This document shows, piece by piece, positions 45,724 to 55,570 of a stretch of DNA of 64,000 nucleotides. The notes beneath the pieces are model-generated. The model was not told the origin of the DNA and did not search any database. It saw only the letters and a program-made list of their open reading frames with translations. Each line of letters starts with the position of its first letter. Within the stretch, counting starts at the first letter, position 1. Origin of the DNA: Marinobacterium sp. (lineage in GTDB: Bacteria; Pseudomonadota; Gammaproteobacteria; Pseudomonadales; Balneatricaceae); assembly GCA_025800125.1 (NCBI GenBank), contig JAOXSF010000038.1, positions 1 to 64,000 of the forward strand, given 5' to 3'. The translations under genes and the position numbers were made by a program.

Positions 45724-46647
45724 ATGACGGATAGTGCAGCTATTGAGAACACCGCGCTGGCAGCCAGCCAATCACAATCGACGCAGGGCCGGACACCGCA
45801 AAAGCGCAGCGTACAGGTCTGGCGCAGTATGCGCCGCTCACCGGCGGCGATGATCGCGCTGAGCATTCTTGCTCTGCACCTGATCATCGCGCTGCTGGCG
45901 CCCTGGATCAGCCCCTGGGACTGGACGTTGCAGAACGGCTATAACATGTTGCAGCCGCCCAGTGCAGCGCACTGGTTTGGTACTGACAACATGGGCCGTG
46001 ATGTGTTCAGCCGTACCCTGATGGGCGGGCGTGAAGCGCTTAAAGTGACCCTGCTGGGTACGTTACTGGCGATGCTCTGGGGCAGCCTGACGGGTATTAC
46101 CCTGGGCTTGCTAGGGGGGCGCATTGACGAGTGGGTAATGCGGGCGGTGGATGCCCTGCTGGCCATTCCATGGCTGCTGTTTCTGCTGCTGATTATCTCC
46201 ACCATCGGCCAGAGTGGTCTGACCCTGGTGCTGACACTGGGCTTTTTCTACGGCATCGCGGTGATCCGTGTTGCCCGTGGGGCCACGCTGGATTTCGTCG
46301 CCCGTGATTTTGTGATGGCGGCCCGTGTGCGGGGAGAAAGCAACTGGACCATCGTCCGTCAGGAGCTGCTACCCAATGTGCTGGATAGCCTGCTGGTGGA
46401 GGGAGCGATGCGCTGGGCCTGGATGCTGCTGGCGTTCAGCTCGCTGTCATTCCTTGGCTTTGGTGTAGTGCCGCCAACCCCGGACTGGGGGCTGATGATT
46501 GCTGACACCCGCGGCATTATGTCGATTGCCCCCTGGGCGACCCTGTTTCCGGCGTTGGCGCTGTCCAGTCTGATTATCAGTATCAACCTCAGTGCCGACG
46601 CCTTTGGTAAGGCGATGGGGCTGGACCGTGCCAAAGCGCCTGTATAA
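45724..46647 (+). CDS. ABC importer permease, DppC type
   Basis: The 307-residue protein has a short cytoplasmic N-terminus and a first membrane helix (MIALSILALHLIIALLAPWI). The family segment HWFGTDNMGRDVFSRTLMGGR and the EAA loop (AARVRGESNWTIVRQELLPN) follow. It is the second pore subunit of the importer. The ATPase gene follows after 22 bases. Confidence 0.93.
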   Translation: MTDSAAIENTALAASQSQSTQGRTPQKRSVQVWRSMRRSPAAMIALSILALHLIIALLAPWISPWDWTLQNGYNMLQPPSAAHWFGTDNMGRDVFSRTLMGGREALKVTLLGTLLAMLWGSLTGITLGLLGGRIDEWVMRAVDALLAIPWLLFLLLIISTIGQSGLTLVLTLGFFYGIAVIRVARGATLDFVARDFVMAARVRGESNWTIVRQELLPNVLDSLLVEGAMRWAWMLLAFSSLSFLGFGVVPPTPDWGLMIADTRGIMSIAPWATLFPALALSSLIISINLSADAFGKAMGLDRAKAPV

Positions 46648-46669
46648 GCGTCAGGTCTGAGGAGCATCT

Positions 46670-48754
46670 ATGAATACCGTTTATACAAACATTGGCCACA
46701 CAAGCACTGGCCATACAGGCACGGGCGCTGTAAATAACGCGCCTGTACTGCGTGTTGAAAATCTCAGCCTGGGCTATACCCGCCACCATACGGATGGCCG
46801 CACCAGCAAAGTGGCAGTGCTGCGAGATGTCTCGTTGCAGATTCATAAAGGCGAAGTGATCGGTCTGGTCGGGGAGTCAGGCTGCGGTAAAAGCACCCTG
46901 GCACTGGCATTGCTGGGCTTCCTGCGCGGTGGTGGTGAAGTGCTGGGGGGCAAAGTTCGCTACGGTAAAACCTCGCTGTTTGACTTGCCCGACGCTGACC
47001 TTGCTGCCCTGCGTGGTGGTGATATTGCGCTGATTCCACAGAATGCAGGCCAGTCGCTGACCCCGACCATGAAGCTGGGCGCACAGCTGGCTGAAGCGCT
47101 CAAGCTGCACAGTGATCTGCCCCAGGGGCAATACCGGGCACGTGCCATTGAGTTGCTGACCTTGGTACGCCTGCCCAGCCCGGAACAGCTACTCGAGCGC
47201 TACCCTCATCAGTTATCTGGTGGCCAGCAACAACGTGTCGCCATCGCCATGGCGCTGGCCGGTGAGCCCGACGTACTGCTGCTGGATGAACCCACCACCG
47301 GGCTGGATGTGACTACCCAGGCCCATATTCTGGAGCTACTACGTGAACTGCGTCAGCGGCTGGGCACGACCATGGTGTTTGTCAGCCATGACCTGGGAGT
47401 CATCGCCCGCATTTCTGACCGCATCGCGGTGATGTATGCCGGTGAGCTGATTGAACTGGGCAGCTGCGCCGAAATTTTGCGCAGCCCGGCCCACCCTTAC
47501 ACCCGTGGCCTGCTGGCGGCCATTCCACGCCTGGCCAGCGGCATGTTGCCTGCGGCATTGCCAGGTTACCCGCCTGCGGTGGGGGCGCGGCATCAGGGCT
47601 GTGCCTTTGCGGCCCGTTGCTCCCATGTTTCCCCAGACTGTCAGGAGCGTACCCCCGACCAGACCGCCCTGGGTACACGCCAGGTACGTTGCAATCTGCC
47701 CGCCCCACAACTGCGGCAGCCGTTACAGCTTGAGGGTGTCCCGGTGCCAGAAGTAACGGTGGGTGAACCGTTGCTGAGTCTGGATCAGGTGGCGGTCAGC
47801 TACCAGCAGCAGAGCCTGTGGCAGAAGCTGCGCGGCCAGCCGGAAAGTACGGCAACGGTTGATGGAATAGAACTGAGCCTGAAACGGGGTGAAACCCTGG
47901 CGCTGGTGGGGGAGTCGGGTAGCGGTAAGTCCACTATCATGCGCTCGATCTGCGGCATTAACCCGCCACGTCGAGGACATATTCAACTGGATGACCAACC
48001 GTTGAATCTGCCGGTAGAAAAGCGTGATGCTGTGCTCAAACGCCGGGTACAGATGATCTTCCAGAACCCTGACGCCTCATTGAATCCACGTCACACCATC
48101 GCTGAAATTCTGGCCCAGCCACTGAAGCTGTACTTTGGCCTGACCGGTGCCGCCTGTCGTGCTAAAGCCGCTGAATTGCTGGCACAGGTACGACTGGGTG
48201 AGCACTACCTTGACCGGCTGCCCGCTCAGTTGTCCGGTGGCGAAAAGCAGCGTGTGGCAATTGCCCGTACTTTTGCCGGTGAGCCCGATCTTATTCTTTG
48301 TGATGAGGTGACATCGGCGCTGGATGTCTCTGTACAGGCAGCGGTGCTGCAACTGCTGAAACAGTTGCAGGCCGAGCGGGGCGTTGCCTATCTGTTTATC
48401 GCCCATGACCTTGCTGTGGTGCAGGCGATTGCTGACCGTGTTGCTGTCCTCTATCAAGGGCGTCTGTGTGAAGAGGGTGAAACCCGTGATCTGTTTGCCG
48501 CACCCTGGCACCCGTACACTGAAACACTGCTGGATGCAGTGCTGCAACCCGACCCGGACCACAACCCGAAACTGCACAGTGACGATGCCGCCGAGTCGCA
48601 ACCACCGGCACAGGGCTGCCCGTTCCAGAACCGTTGTCCACGTAAACTGGGTAGTCAGTGCGATAACGAACTGCCAGACTGGCAACAGATCAGGGGCAAG
48701 CGCTTGCGCTGTCATATTCCGGCCCGGCAGCTGATCGGATTACAGCGGGTATAA
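46670..48754 (+). CDS. Fused dual ATPase of the importer (DppD-DppF type)
   Basis: The 694-residue protein carries two complete ABC ATPase domains in one chain. The first has Walker [10 protein letters not shown], signature LSGGQQQR and Walker [12 protein letters not shown]; the second has [17 protein letters not shown] and [12 protein letters not shown]. Each is followed by the Cys-containing oligopeptide-transporter C-terminal region ([15 protein letters not shown]). The second Walker B has Cys-Asp-Glu-Val in place of Leu-Asp-Glu-Pro but keeps the Asp and catalytic Glu. The fusion matches the GsiA/YejF layout. Confidence 0.93.
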   Translation: MNTVYTNIGHTSTGHTGTGAVNNAPVLRVENLSLGYTRHHTDGRTSKVAVLRDVSLQIHKGEVIGLVGESGCGKSTLALALLGFLRGGGEVLGGKVRYGKTSLFDLPDADLAALRGGDIALIPQNAGQSLTPTMKLGAQLAEALKLHSDLPQGQYRARAIELLTLVRLPSPEQLLERYPHQLSGGQQQRVAIAMALAGEPDVLLLDEPTTGLDVTTQAHILELLRELRQRLGTTMVFVSHDLGVIARISDRIAVMYAGELIELGSCAEILRSPAHPYTRGLLAAIPRLASGMLPAALPGYPPAVGARHQGCAFAARCSHVSPDCQERTPDQTALGTRQVRCNLPAPQLRQPLQLEGVPVPEVTVGEPLLSLDQVAVSYQQQSLWQKLRGQPESTATVDGIELSLKRGETLALVGESGSGKSTIMRSICGINPPRRGHIQLDDQPLNLPVEKRDAVLKRRVQMIFQNPDASLNPRHTIAEILAQPLKLYFGLTGAACRAKAAELLAQVRLGEHYLDRLPAQLSGGEKQRVAIARTFAGEPDLILCDEVTSALDVSVQAAVLQLLKQLQAERGVAYLFIAHDLAVVQAIADRVAVLYQGRLCEEGETRDLFAAPWHPYTETLLDAVLQPDPDHNPKLHSDDAAESQPPAQGCPFQNRCPRKLGSQCDNELPDWQQIRGKRLRCHIPARQLIGLQRV

Positions 48755-48821
48755 AGCATCAATCGCGTTAGCGCATATAGATACTGCAACAAACAAAGCA
48801 TAGTACGAAGTAACAGGAAGC

Positions 48822-49481
48822 TTGAAGATGGCACTGGCAATTTTTGATCTGGATGAAACCCTGGTTGACGGTGACTGCTCATCACGCTGGGTAGAATACA
48901 TGCTGGCCCAGCAACTGGCGGACAGCGACAGCATTCTGGCCGAGGAAGCGCGGCTGATGGAAGATTACTACCGGGGCGAGCTGGATATGTATGACTACAT
49001 GGCCATGCTGCTGCGTCCACTGGTCGGGATGACACTGGCGCAGCTTGAACCACTGGTAGAGGGCTATATTCAGCAGTGTGTTGCGCCTTATATCCGCACA
49101 GCAGCCCGAGACCGGCTGGCACAGCTGCATAAGCAGGGTGATATAACGCTGATTATCTCTGCCTCACCCACTTTCCTGGTGACACCCATCGCCCGCTACC
49201 TGGGTATGCAGCATGGTATGGGAGTTGATATTGAGCTGGATGCTGAAGGTCGCATTACCGGCCGTGCTGAAGGTGTGATTACTTACCAGGGGGGCAAGGT
49301 AGAGCGTCTGCAACAGTGGCTGGATGGTCAGAACATCAACCTTGCGGGCAGCAGCTTCTACAGCGATTCCCATAATGATCTGCCACTGCTGGACGTGGTG
49401 GAGGTGCCGGTGGCGGTTACGCCAGACGCTACATTGAAGCAACTGGCACAGCAGCGAGGCTGGACGGTTTTGTGGTGGTAA
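48822..49481 (+). CDS. HAD superfamily (IB) phosphatase, SerB-like
   Basis: The 219-residue protein has the HAD motifs DLDETLVDGDCS (nucleophile Asp), ISASP, a conserved Lys in GGKVERL and DSHNDLPLL. Subclass IB includes phosphoserine phosphatase and several phosphomonoesterases; the cap region does not identify the substrate. It starts after AGGAAG, 67 bases from the ATPase gene, and probably belongs to the same operon, where it could remove a terminal phosphate from an imported compound after the first hydrolase has acted. Confidence 0.85.
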   Translation: MKMALAIFDLDETLVDGDCSSRWVEYMLAQQLADSDSILAEEARLMEDYYRGELDMYDYMAMLLRPLVGMTLAQLEPLVEGYIQQCVAPYIRTAARDRLAQLHKQGDITLIISASPTFLVTPIARYLGMQHGMGVDIELDAEGRITGRAEGVITYQGGKVERLQQWLDGQNINLAGSSFYSDSHNDLPLLDVVEVPVAVTPDATLKQLAQQRGWTVLWW

Positions 49482-49487
49482 GGGGGG

Positions 49488-50111
49488 TTATCTGAACCCC
49501 GTCAACAGAAACACTGGATAGAGCCCCTGCGGTTCTTTTGCCACGCTGGCCTGTTGAATGTTAATACGCTGGAAACCTGTGCGTGTGGCAATGGCTGTCA
49601 GCGCCTGGTGTTCAAAGCCGTGGTGGAATACGCCGGTGTCATCACCGTCGTGGAAACTGCCATCTTCTGGGTCGAGGTCGGCCAGGGCGATGAAACCGCC
49701 AGGCTTTAGCAGGGTATGAAATTGCTGAAATATCCCCTCAATATCTTCGATATGGTGCAGTGTCAGCGATGAAATAATGCCATCGAAACGTTGCGCCAGT
49801 GGGGTGCTGATCAGGTTGATGGGCAGAATTGCCAGCTCACAGGGCAGGTGAGCCTGTTTGGCCTGTAACTGCTGGTTCATAGCAGCAGAGACATCTACAG
49901 CGGTGATCTTCTGCACCTTGTGGGCGATACGTTCCAGTAACAGCCCGGTGCCAGAACCAAAGTCCATCAGCTGCATCTCTGGTTTGAGTTCAATGCGGCT
50001 CAGTATCGCCTGGGCAATGCGCTCCACATTGTCGATATTGTTCTGTTCCTGTTCGTATTGCTGTGCTTTATGTGCGAAGAGGTCTTTATCTGCAACGTGA
50101 TCCTGAGCCAT
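49488..50111 (-). CDS. Class I SAM-dependent methyltransferase
   Basis: The 207-residue protein has the methyltransferase fold motifs: MDFGSGTGLLLERI, AVDVSAAM, and GIISSLTLHHIEDIEGIFQQFHTLLKPGG. This is the UbiE-like/type 11 group. The ATG at 50111 (MAQDHVADKDLFAHKAQQY) is preferred over a GTG at 50120. The substrate is unknown. The type III polyketide synthase lies upstream in the same direction, 240 bases away across a 17-bp repeat array, so tailoring of a polyketide is possible. It converges with the HAD gene, six bases apart. Confidence 0.85.
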   Translation of the reverse strand: MAQDHVADKDLFAHKAQQYEQEQNNIDNVERIAQAILSRIELKPEMQLMDFGSGTGLLLERIAHKVQKITAVDVSAAMNQQLQAKQAHLPCELAILPINLISTPLAQRFDGIISSLTLHHIEDIEGIFQQFHTLLKPGGFIALADLDPEDGSFHDGDDTGVFHHGFEHQALTAIATRTGFQRINIQQASVAKEPQGLYPVFLLTGFR

Positions 50112-50258
50112 GCTGAACACCTGTCCGTTATGCTGGGGCAGGTTATTCTACGTGGTTTCCCTGGCAGCAGTAAAAGAGTGATTAAAGAGGCACACCATGC
50201 CCTGGCTGGTGTCCAGACGGGGTGTGCCTCTTGCTTTCAACCCGCCGAGCCGGGTTGC

Positions 50259-50360
50259 TTATAAAACTGTGCGCTTTACAAAACCGAGAGCTTTACAAAA
50301 CCGAGAGCTTTATAAAACCGAAAGCTTTATAAAACCTAAAGCTTTATAAAACTGAAAGCA
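50259..50360. repeat. 17-bp tandem repeat array, six units
   Basis: Six consecutive 17-base units, such as TTACAAAACCGAGAGCT (two exact copies) and TTATAAAACCGAAAGCT, end exactly at the stop codon of the type III polyketide synthase gene. Variation is mostly transition changes at fixed positions. It is the longest such array in the window. Confidence 0.93.
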
Positions 50361-51512
50361 TCAGGCGCGTTCCAGTGTCGCCCATTCCACGGTAACACCG
50401 GGGCCAAAGGCCATGGTGATCAGTTTGTCCTGTTCGATCTTTTCCAGTGAGCGAGCCAGTACAAACAGCATGGCGGCTGCACCCAGGTTGCCAACGCTTT
50501 GCAGCGTGTCATAAGAGTTATCCAGAGCCGATGTCTGCCAGCCGTAAGACTCAAATACTTTACCCACATGGTGCAGGATATTTGGCCCACCCGGATGAAT
50601 AGCCAAGGCGGTATTAGCCGCATCACCGGCCGGAACATTGAGCCGGTTCAGCAGCTTCAGACCGGGCTCGCTTTGCAGGTATTCCCCCAGTGACGGGCCA
50701 ACGCTCTTGTTCAGGGTCATCCGGTAGGCGCTGTGTTCAATGCTGCGCGGTGGGTCCAGCCCCAGCAGATGGGTGCTGTCGGGCACCAGTGACATACCGG
50801 TGGCGGTGTAGCGCCAGCGGCCTTCCGGTGCCAGTACAATTGCTGCTGCACCATCAGCAAACAGAGAGTGGGCAACCAGCGACGAGGTGTCGGTGGCGTT
50901 CAGATCATAATGGGTGGATGCGGTTTCCACCGCGACAACCAGTACGCCGCTGCTGTCACCGGCACGAATAACATCACGGGCCAGCCGCAGGCAGGTGGCA
51001 CCACAGAAACAGCCGTTGAAGTTCAATTCAGCTTTCTGGCACTCCAGCGACAGGTTCAGCTCGCGCATCACTTCAACAGCAATACCCGGTTCACTCCAGC
51101 CACTGGTACAGGTGGTGATGATGTGGGTAATATCCTGTGGGTTGCCACCCCAGTCAGACAGTGCCTTTTTTGCTGCTTTTACCGCCATTTTAACCGCTGT
51201 ATCGTGGAATACTTTCATGCGCTCATGGTAAGGCGGAATGTAATCGTGCGGAGTGAAAATATCCTGTTGCAGTGAGACATCCAGCGCATCCGGGTAATCC
51301 TGTGGCCGGTGGCCTTCGGGTAACCAGTGTGGGTGGGCGTAGTGACGGGTATGAATGCCTGTCCCCAGGGTGAGGCGTTCAACCATTTTTATAGTCTGTT
51401 CTGACTGGCCCTGATGCTCACGAATTTTGCGGTCGTGGCGCAGGTACTGCTCTGTACTGATTGGATAGGGGACGGCGGTGCCGTAACCGGCGATATGTGC
51501 TTCTGTTGCCAT
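50361..51512 (-). CDS. Type III polyketide synthase (chalcone synthase-like)
   Basis: The 383-residue protein has the three catalytic residues of type III synthases: Cys in FNGCFCGAT, His in LAIHPGGPNIL and Asn in VGNLGAAAML. The family end loop FGPGVTVEWATL is also present. Such enzymes condense malonyl-CoA on an acyl-CoA starter to give phloroglucinols, naphthols, pyrones or alkylresorcinols; the product here cannot be told. The ATG at 51512 (MATEAHIAGYGTAVP) fits the family start; an ATG at 51545 would add 11 residues. A methyltransferase gene follows in the same direction. Confidence 0.9.
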   Translation of the reverse strand: MATEAHIAGYGTAVPYPISTEQYLRHDRKIREHQGQSEQTIKMVERLTLGTGIHTRHYAHPHWLPEGHRPQDYPDALDVSLQQDIFTPHDYIPPYHERMKVFHDTAVKMAVKAAKKALSDWGGNPQDITHIITTCTSGWSEPGIAVEVMRELNLSLECQKAELNFNGCFCGATCLRLARDVIRAGDSSGVLVVAVETASTHYDLNATDTSSLVAHSLFADGAAAIVLAPEGRWRYTATGMSLVPDSTHLLGLDPPRSIEHSAYRMTLNKSVGPSLGEYLQSEPGLKLLNRLNVPAGDAANTALAIHPGGPNILHHVGKVFESYGWQTSALDNSYDTLQSVGNLGAAAMLFVLARSLEKIEQDKLITMAFGPGVTVEWATLERA

Positions 51513-51905
51513 TGAACTGCTGTGCTCCGCGTTCAGAAAATACAAGATTCAGAAATGGAAGTTCGAAGTATAATGGAACAGTTATTAAAGTAAGATGTAG
51601 GCGCACTGATAACGGTTTTTCATTGCACTATCGCAGCTGAATGAAAATAAAAGTGTAGTAACAGGTACTGATAATTACCGGGTATAAATTCTTAACTCTG
51701 TCTTTGTTTGCTCGATGCAGGCCGGGTTATAAATGATGGCAGACTATGGGTGTCTGATATTAGCGGTACAGTCTGTATCAGGCTGCTTTACTGACTGATA
51801 CAGACCGGTTACTACAGATTGCCTGTTCAGGCGCCGTCTTAGCTTCGGCGTTGAATCCGCGCGCCGGTTGCTAAACCAGCTGCGCTTTGTGTGATGTGTC
51901 GGTAC
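51513..51905. other. Intergenic region between the polyketide synthase and hmp
   Basis: About 390 bases, AT-rich next to the polyketide synthase, where its promoter should lie. An isolated AAGATGTA at 51593-51600 has no partner half-site. No gene, repeat or terminator with a T run was recognised. Confidence 0.45.
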
Positions 51906-53093
51906 TTACAGTTCTTCCAGCGGGCCGAAAAACTCGTAGTGGATCTGGTCGGCTGGAACATCCAGGTTACGGGCGATCCTGATCGCGGCCTGCATAAAAG
52001 GTTTCGGGCCCAGCAGGTAGAACTCGACATCGCTGTTATCTTCCAGCTGTTCTGCCAGTAGCGTGTCGCTGATCAGACCGGTAGCATGGGGCTGGCATGC
52101 AGGTGTTGGCTGATCGTAAAGGTAGTAAGGCTTTACGTTGCTGTGCTGAGCCGCGAGGTTATCCACATGGTCGCGGAACGCATGTACCTGTCCATTCTGG
52201 GCTGCGTGGATAAAGTGGATTTTGCGGCCGCTGGCGGCGCTGCTGTTCAGCATGCTGATTGCAGGGGTGATGCCTACGCCGCCGGTTACCAGTACCAGTG
52301 GTTTTTCGCTGGCCGGTGTAGCCGCCGCTGGTAAGATAAAATCACCGCAAGGGGGGGTCAGTTGCAACCTGTCACCTTCATGGATCTGATCATGCAGGTA
52401 GCCGGAAACCCGTCCGTCCTGTTCGTGCTTGACGCTGATACGCAGGTAACCGGTGCCGGGCGCATCAGACAGGCTGTAGTTACGACGTACTTTTTCCCCG
52501 GCAATCTCCAGCACAATACAGATATACTGGCCAGGCTTGAATGCTGGCACTGCACCGCCGTCGGAAGGTTCCAGATAGAACGATGTGATCACTGTACTTT
52601 CCGTAACTTTGCGCGTGACACGAAAATCCCGCAAGCCTCGCCAGCCGCCTTCTTGCTGTGCAATCTGCTGATAAACAGCTTCTTCCGCTTCAATCAGAAT
52701 ACCTGCCAGTTGCTGGTAGGCTTTGCCCCAGGCAGCAATGATTTCATCGGTGGCTGCATCGCCCAGCACCCTGGCAATTGCCTGCAACAGACAACTGCCA
52801 ACAATATCGTACTGCTCTGGAGTAATACCCAGCGAACAGTGTTTCTGCACAATACGGGTGACCGCTTCGCTGAGGTTGCCCAGGCTGTCAATATTGGCCG
52901 CGTAGGCGACAACGGCATTGGCCAGCGCTTTGGGCTGCGCGCCTTTGGCCTGATGGGTCTGATTAAAGAATGGAATCACCTCCGGGTACTGTTCAAACAT
53001 CAGCGGGTAGAAACAGGCGGTAATCTCGTCAGCATGGGCTTTAACTGCGGGTACAGTGGCTTTGATAATTTCAACGGTCTGTGTGTCCAGCAT
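51906..53093 (-). CDS. hmp: Flavohaemoglobin (nitric oxide dioxygenase)
   Basis: The 395-residue protein has an N-terminal globin domain (MLDTQTVEIIKATVPAVKAH; proximal His in VQKHCSLGI) and a ferredoxin-reductase-type FAD and NAD(P)H part (RRNYSLSDAP, LVTGGVGITPAISML, FYLLGPKPFM). It converts NO and O2 to nitrate in the cytosol. It is divergent from norR across a region with three NorR-type sites and a -24/-12 promoter, so NorR and sigma-54 most likely drive it. Confidence 0.97.
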   Translation of the reverse strand: MLDTQTVEIIKATVPAVKAHADEITACFYPLMFEQYPEVIPFFNQTHQAKGAQPKALANAVVAYAANIDSLGNLSEAVTRIVQKHCSLGITPEQYDIVGSCLLQAIARVLGDAATDEIIAAWGKAYQQLAGILIEAEEAVYQQIAQQEGGWRGLRDFRVTRKVTESTVITSFYLEPSDGGAVPAFKPGQYICIVLEIAGEKVRRNYSLSDAPGTGYLRISVKHEQDGRVSGYLHDQIHEGDRLQLTPPCGDFILPAAATPASEKPLVLVTGGVGITPAISMLNSSAASGRKIHFIHAAQNGQVHAFRDHVDNLAAQHSNVKPYYLYDQPTPACQPHATGLISDTLLAEQLEDNSDVEFYLLGPKPFMQAAIRIARNLDVPADQIHYEFFGPLEEL

Positions 53094-53250
53094 GGTTGGT
53101 TACTCGTGCAATCGGTTATGGGGTTATGGGCTGTAATTGTTGGGTTACAGTCTTTTTGTTTTTTCGCCTGGTCATGTTTTTGCTCTGGTTGTGCCGTACT
53201 GTTCAGCGTATTACCAAGGCTGTGGCGTTTTATAAATGTTTAATGGGTTA

Positions 53251-53266
53251 AGCGAACTCCGTGCCA
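53251..53266 (-). promoter_or_regulatory. Predicted sigma-54 promoter of hmp
   Basis: On the minus strand TGGCACGGAGTTCGCT matches the consensus TGGCACG-N4-TTGCW at all fixed positions but one (C for T before GC), with GG and GC at the correct spacing. It lies about 160 bases before the hmp start. Confidence 0.8.
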
Positions 53267-53321
53267 TTTTTTAAAAAGCTTGTTTTTCAAGGAGTTGAAA
53301 AGAATGTGGTCATAATATGTA

Positions 53322-53375
53322 GTCTTTTTAACCTTTTGTTTTGAGGTCTTTTTGACTCTTTGTGGTTAATTTAAC
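53322..53375. promoter_or_regulatory. Three predicted NorR enhancer sites
   Basis: GTCTTTTTAAC (53322-53332), GTCTTTTTGAC (53346-53356) and GTTAATTTAAC (53365-53375) each fit GT-N7-AC, the core recognised by NorR of E. coli, which also uses three sites. They are 55-110 bases upstream of the -24/-12 promoter, a normal enhancer distance, and just before the norR start. Confidence 0.8.
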
Positions 53376-53397
53376 CTGACCGCGCTATGCTGTTACT

Positions 53398-55002
53398 ATG
53401 CCTGCTCAAACTTCCATAGATATTCAGCCCTTCATTGACATAGTTGAAGATCTGAACCGTGATCTGCTACCCGCTCAGCGTTACCAGCGCATGATTGATG
53501 CTATTGCCCGTGCGATTCCCTGTGATGCTATTGTGCTGTTGCAACGTCAGGCTGACTGGCTGTTACCGCTGGCGGTGCGTGGGCTCAGCCCTGAAGCGAT
53601 GGCTCGGCGTTTTGCCATCAGCCACCACCCTCGCCTGCAACATATTCTGGCAGCAGACCAGCCAGTACGCTTTGCCGCAGACTCCAGCCTGCCTGACCCA
53701 TACGACGGTCTGGTGGCTGACAGTCAGCAGCTGCATGTACATGACTGTATGGGCTGTGCAATCCGGCTGGGTGAACCTGACGCTGAAAGCTGGGGAGTGC
53801 TGACACTGGATGCCATGGATGCTGGTACTTTCGACCGTATCAGCGCCATGGAGTTACGTGCCTGTATGGCCGCTGTTACGGCGGCTATTCGTGCTGCCCA
53901 GCATATTCAGCAATTACAGGCTGAGGCTGATCATCAGCATCAGGTGGTACAGCTGCTGATGGAATCTGGCCCCTCCCCAGTGCTGATTGGTAACAGCCCG
54001 GCGATGCAGGCCATTGAGCAGGAGATTGCCACCGTGGCGGACTCGCCGTTATCGGTACTGGTTACTGGCGAAACCGGTGTCGGTAAAGAGCTGGTAGCGC
54101 GGCGTATTCATCAGTTGTCCGGGCGTCATCAGGAAGCACTGGTGCAGGTCAATTGTGCGGCGTTGCCAGAAAATATTATTGAAAGTGAGTTGTTTGGCCA
54201 CGTGCGTGGTGCTTTTTCGGGGGCGGTTGATGCGCGCAGTGGCCGCTTTGAACTGGCAGATGGCGGCACACTGTTTCTGGATGAAGTGGGGGAATTACCG
54301 CTGTCGGCTCAGGCCAAGCTGCTGCGAGCTTTGCAGAGTGGTGAGATTCAGCGTGTGGGTAGTGATCAGTTGATCTCTGTGGATGTACGGCTGGTAGCAG
54401 CCACTAACCGGGATCTGCAACAGGAGGTAAAAGCCGGACGTTTCCGGGCTGATCTCTACCATCGGCTTAGTGTTTACCCGCTGCCGGTGCCGCCGTTACG
54501 TGAACGGGCCGATGATGTGTTATTACTGGCCGGTTTTTTCCTGGAACGCAATCAGCAACGACTGGGCGTACAGCGCTTGCGGCTGTCACCGGATGCCATG
54601 AAGCAGTTACAGGCTTACCATTGGCCAGGCAATGTACGTGAATTGGAACACCTGCTCAGCCGGGCTGCGTTAAGAGCCAGCCATGAGCAGGGCCGCAATC
54701 GGCGGGTAATCACCCTGCAACCATGTCATCTTGGTTTGCAGTCTGATCTTCTTGCTGGCCCATCAGTAGAAGCTGCTTCACCACTGTCTGTTACGCACAC
54801 AGCACAGACGAGTATGCAGGCTGAAAGGGATATGCGTACTGTAATGGATATGCGTACTGTAATGGATAGCTACCAGCGCCAGCTGATCGAGCAACGGCTG
54901 GCGCTACATCATAATAATCTTGCCGCTACCGCTCGCAGTCTGGGGCTGGATCGCAGTAATCTGCGACGTACCATGCAGCGGCTGGGCATGATGTCATCGT
55001 AA
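53398..55002 (+). CDS. norR: Nitric oxide-responsive sigma-54 activator NorR
   Basis: The 534-residue regulator has an N-terminal GAF domain (about 20-175) that in NorR holds a non-haem iron for NO. A sigma-54 AAA+ domain follows (Walker A GETGVGKE, loop [15 protein letters not shown] in place of GAFTGA, Walker [14 protein letters not shown]), then a Fis-type helix-turn-helix at the end ([24 protein letters not shown]). Between the last two domains an exact 18-bp tandem duplication encodes [12 protein letters not shown]. It is divergent from hmp with NorR sites between. Confidence 0.95.
   Translation: MPAQTSIDIQPFIDIVEDLNRDLLPAQRYQRMIDAIARAIPCDAIVLLQRQADWLLPLAVRGLSPEAMARRFAISHHPRLQHILAADQPVRFAADSSLPDPYDGLVADSQQLHVHDCMGCAIRLGEPDAESWGVLTLDAMDAGTFDRISAMELRACMAAVTAAIRAAQHIQQLQAEADHQHQVVQLLMESGPSPVLIGNSPAMQAIEQEIATVADSPLSVLVTGETGVGKELVARRIHQLSGRHQEALVQVNCAALPENIIESELFGHVRGAFSGAVDARSGRFELADGGTLFLDEVGELPLSAQAKLLRALQSGEIQRVGSDQLISVDVRLVAATNRDLQQEVKAGRFRADLYHRLSVYPLPVPPLRERADDVLLLAGFFLERNQQRLGVQRLRLSPDAMKQLQAYHWPGNVRELEHLLSRAALRASHEQGRNRRVITLQPCHLGLQSDLLAGPSVEAASPLSVTHTAQTSMQAERDMRTVMDMRTVMDSYQRQLIEQRLALHHNNLAATARSLGLDRSNLRRTMQRLGMMSS
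54829..54864. repeat. 18-bp exact coding tandem duplication in norR
   Basis: GATATGCGTACTGTAATG occurs twice in succession in frame in the linker before the DNA-binding domain, adding six residues. Confidence 0.92.
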
Positions 55003-55037
55003 GCGGATACAAATTAAACCAATAACAGGAGTTTGAA

Positions 55038-55514
55038 ATGGGACAGTGGGTACTGATTGCACTGGTTGTCATTGCCGCAGCAATCTTCTTCTGGCGCAGC
55101 CAGCAGAACAGCCAGTTGGCAGCAGAAAATGCAGCCGCTGGTAAGGCGTTTCTGGAAGCCAATGCACAGGAAGAGGGAGTGGTGGCGCTGGAATCGGGTT
55201 TGCAATACAAAATTTTGCAGGCCGGTAGCGGTGATCAGCATCCTGCGGAGACCGATAAAGTAAAAGTACACTACCACGGCACATTGATTGATGGTCGGGT
55301 ATTTGACAGTTCGGTAGAGCGGGATAAACCGATCAGCTTTGGCCTCAATCAGGTCATCAAAGGCTGGACTGAAGGCGTTCAGCTGATGGTTGTGGGGGAA
55401 AAACGTCGCCTGTTTATTCCTGCGGAGCTGGCCTACGGTCAGGGCTCTGCGGGCATCATTACACCGGGATCTACCCTGATTTTTGATGTTGAACTGCTGG
55501 GTATCAACGAATAA
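55038..55514 (+). CDS. FKBP-type peptidyl-prolyl isomerase, membrane-anchored
   Basis: The 158-residue protein has an N-terminal hydrophobic segment (WVLIALVVIAAAIFFW) and an FKBP domain at about 55-157. The FKBP motifs are VHYHGTLIDGRVFDSS, FGLNQVIKGWTEGVQLM and IPAELAYG, and the active-site aromatic and Asp residues are in place. It is likely an inner-membrane-anchored periplasmic folding catalyst. It starts after AGGAG, 35 bases after norR, so it may be cotranscribed with it. Confidence 0.92.
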   Translation: MGQWVLIALVVIAAAIFFWRSQQNSQLAAENAAAGKAFLEANAQEEGVVALESGLQYKILQAGSGDQHPAETDKVKVHYHGTLIDGRVFDSSVERDKPISFGLNQVIKGWTEGVQLMVVGEKRRLFIPAELAYGQGSAGIITPGSTLIFDVELLGINE

Positions 55515-55570
55515 CGGGCGATGCACTGGTTATATAATGCACTGATTATAAAGAGCGGTAACTATGCAGC

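Noticed and set aside
51593..51600. Possible NsrR site upstream of the polyketide synthase
   Set aside because: Only one half-site (AAGATGTA) is present without a partner at the required spacing.
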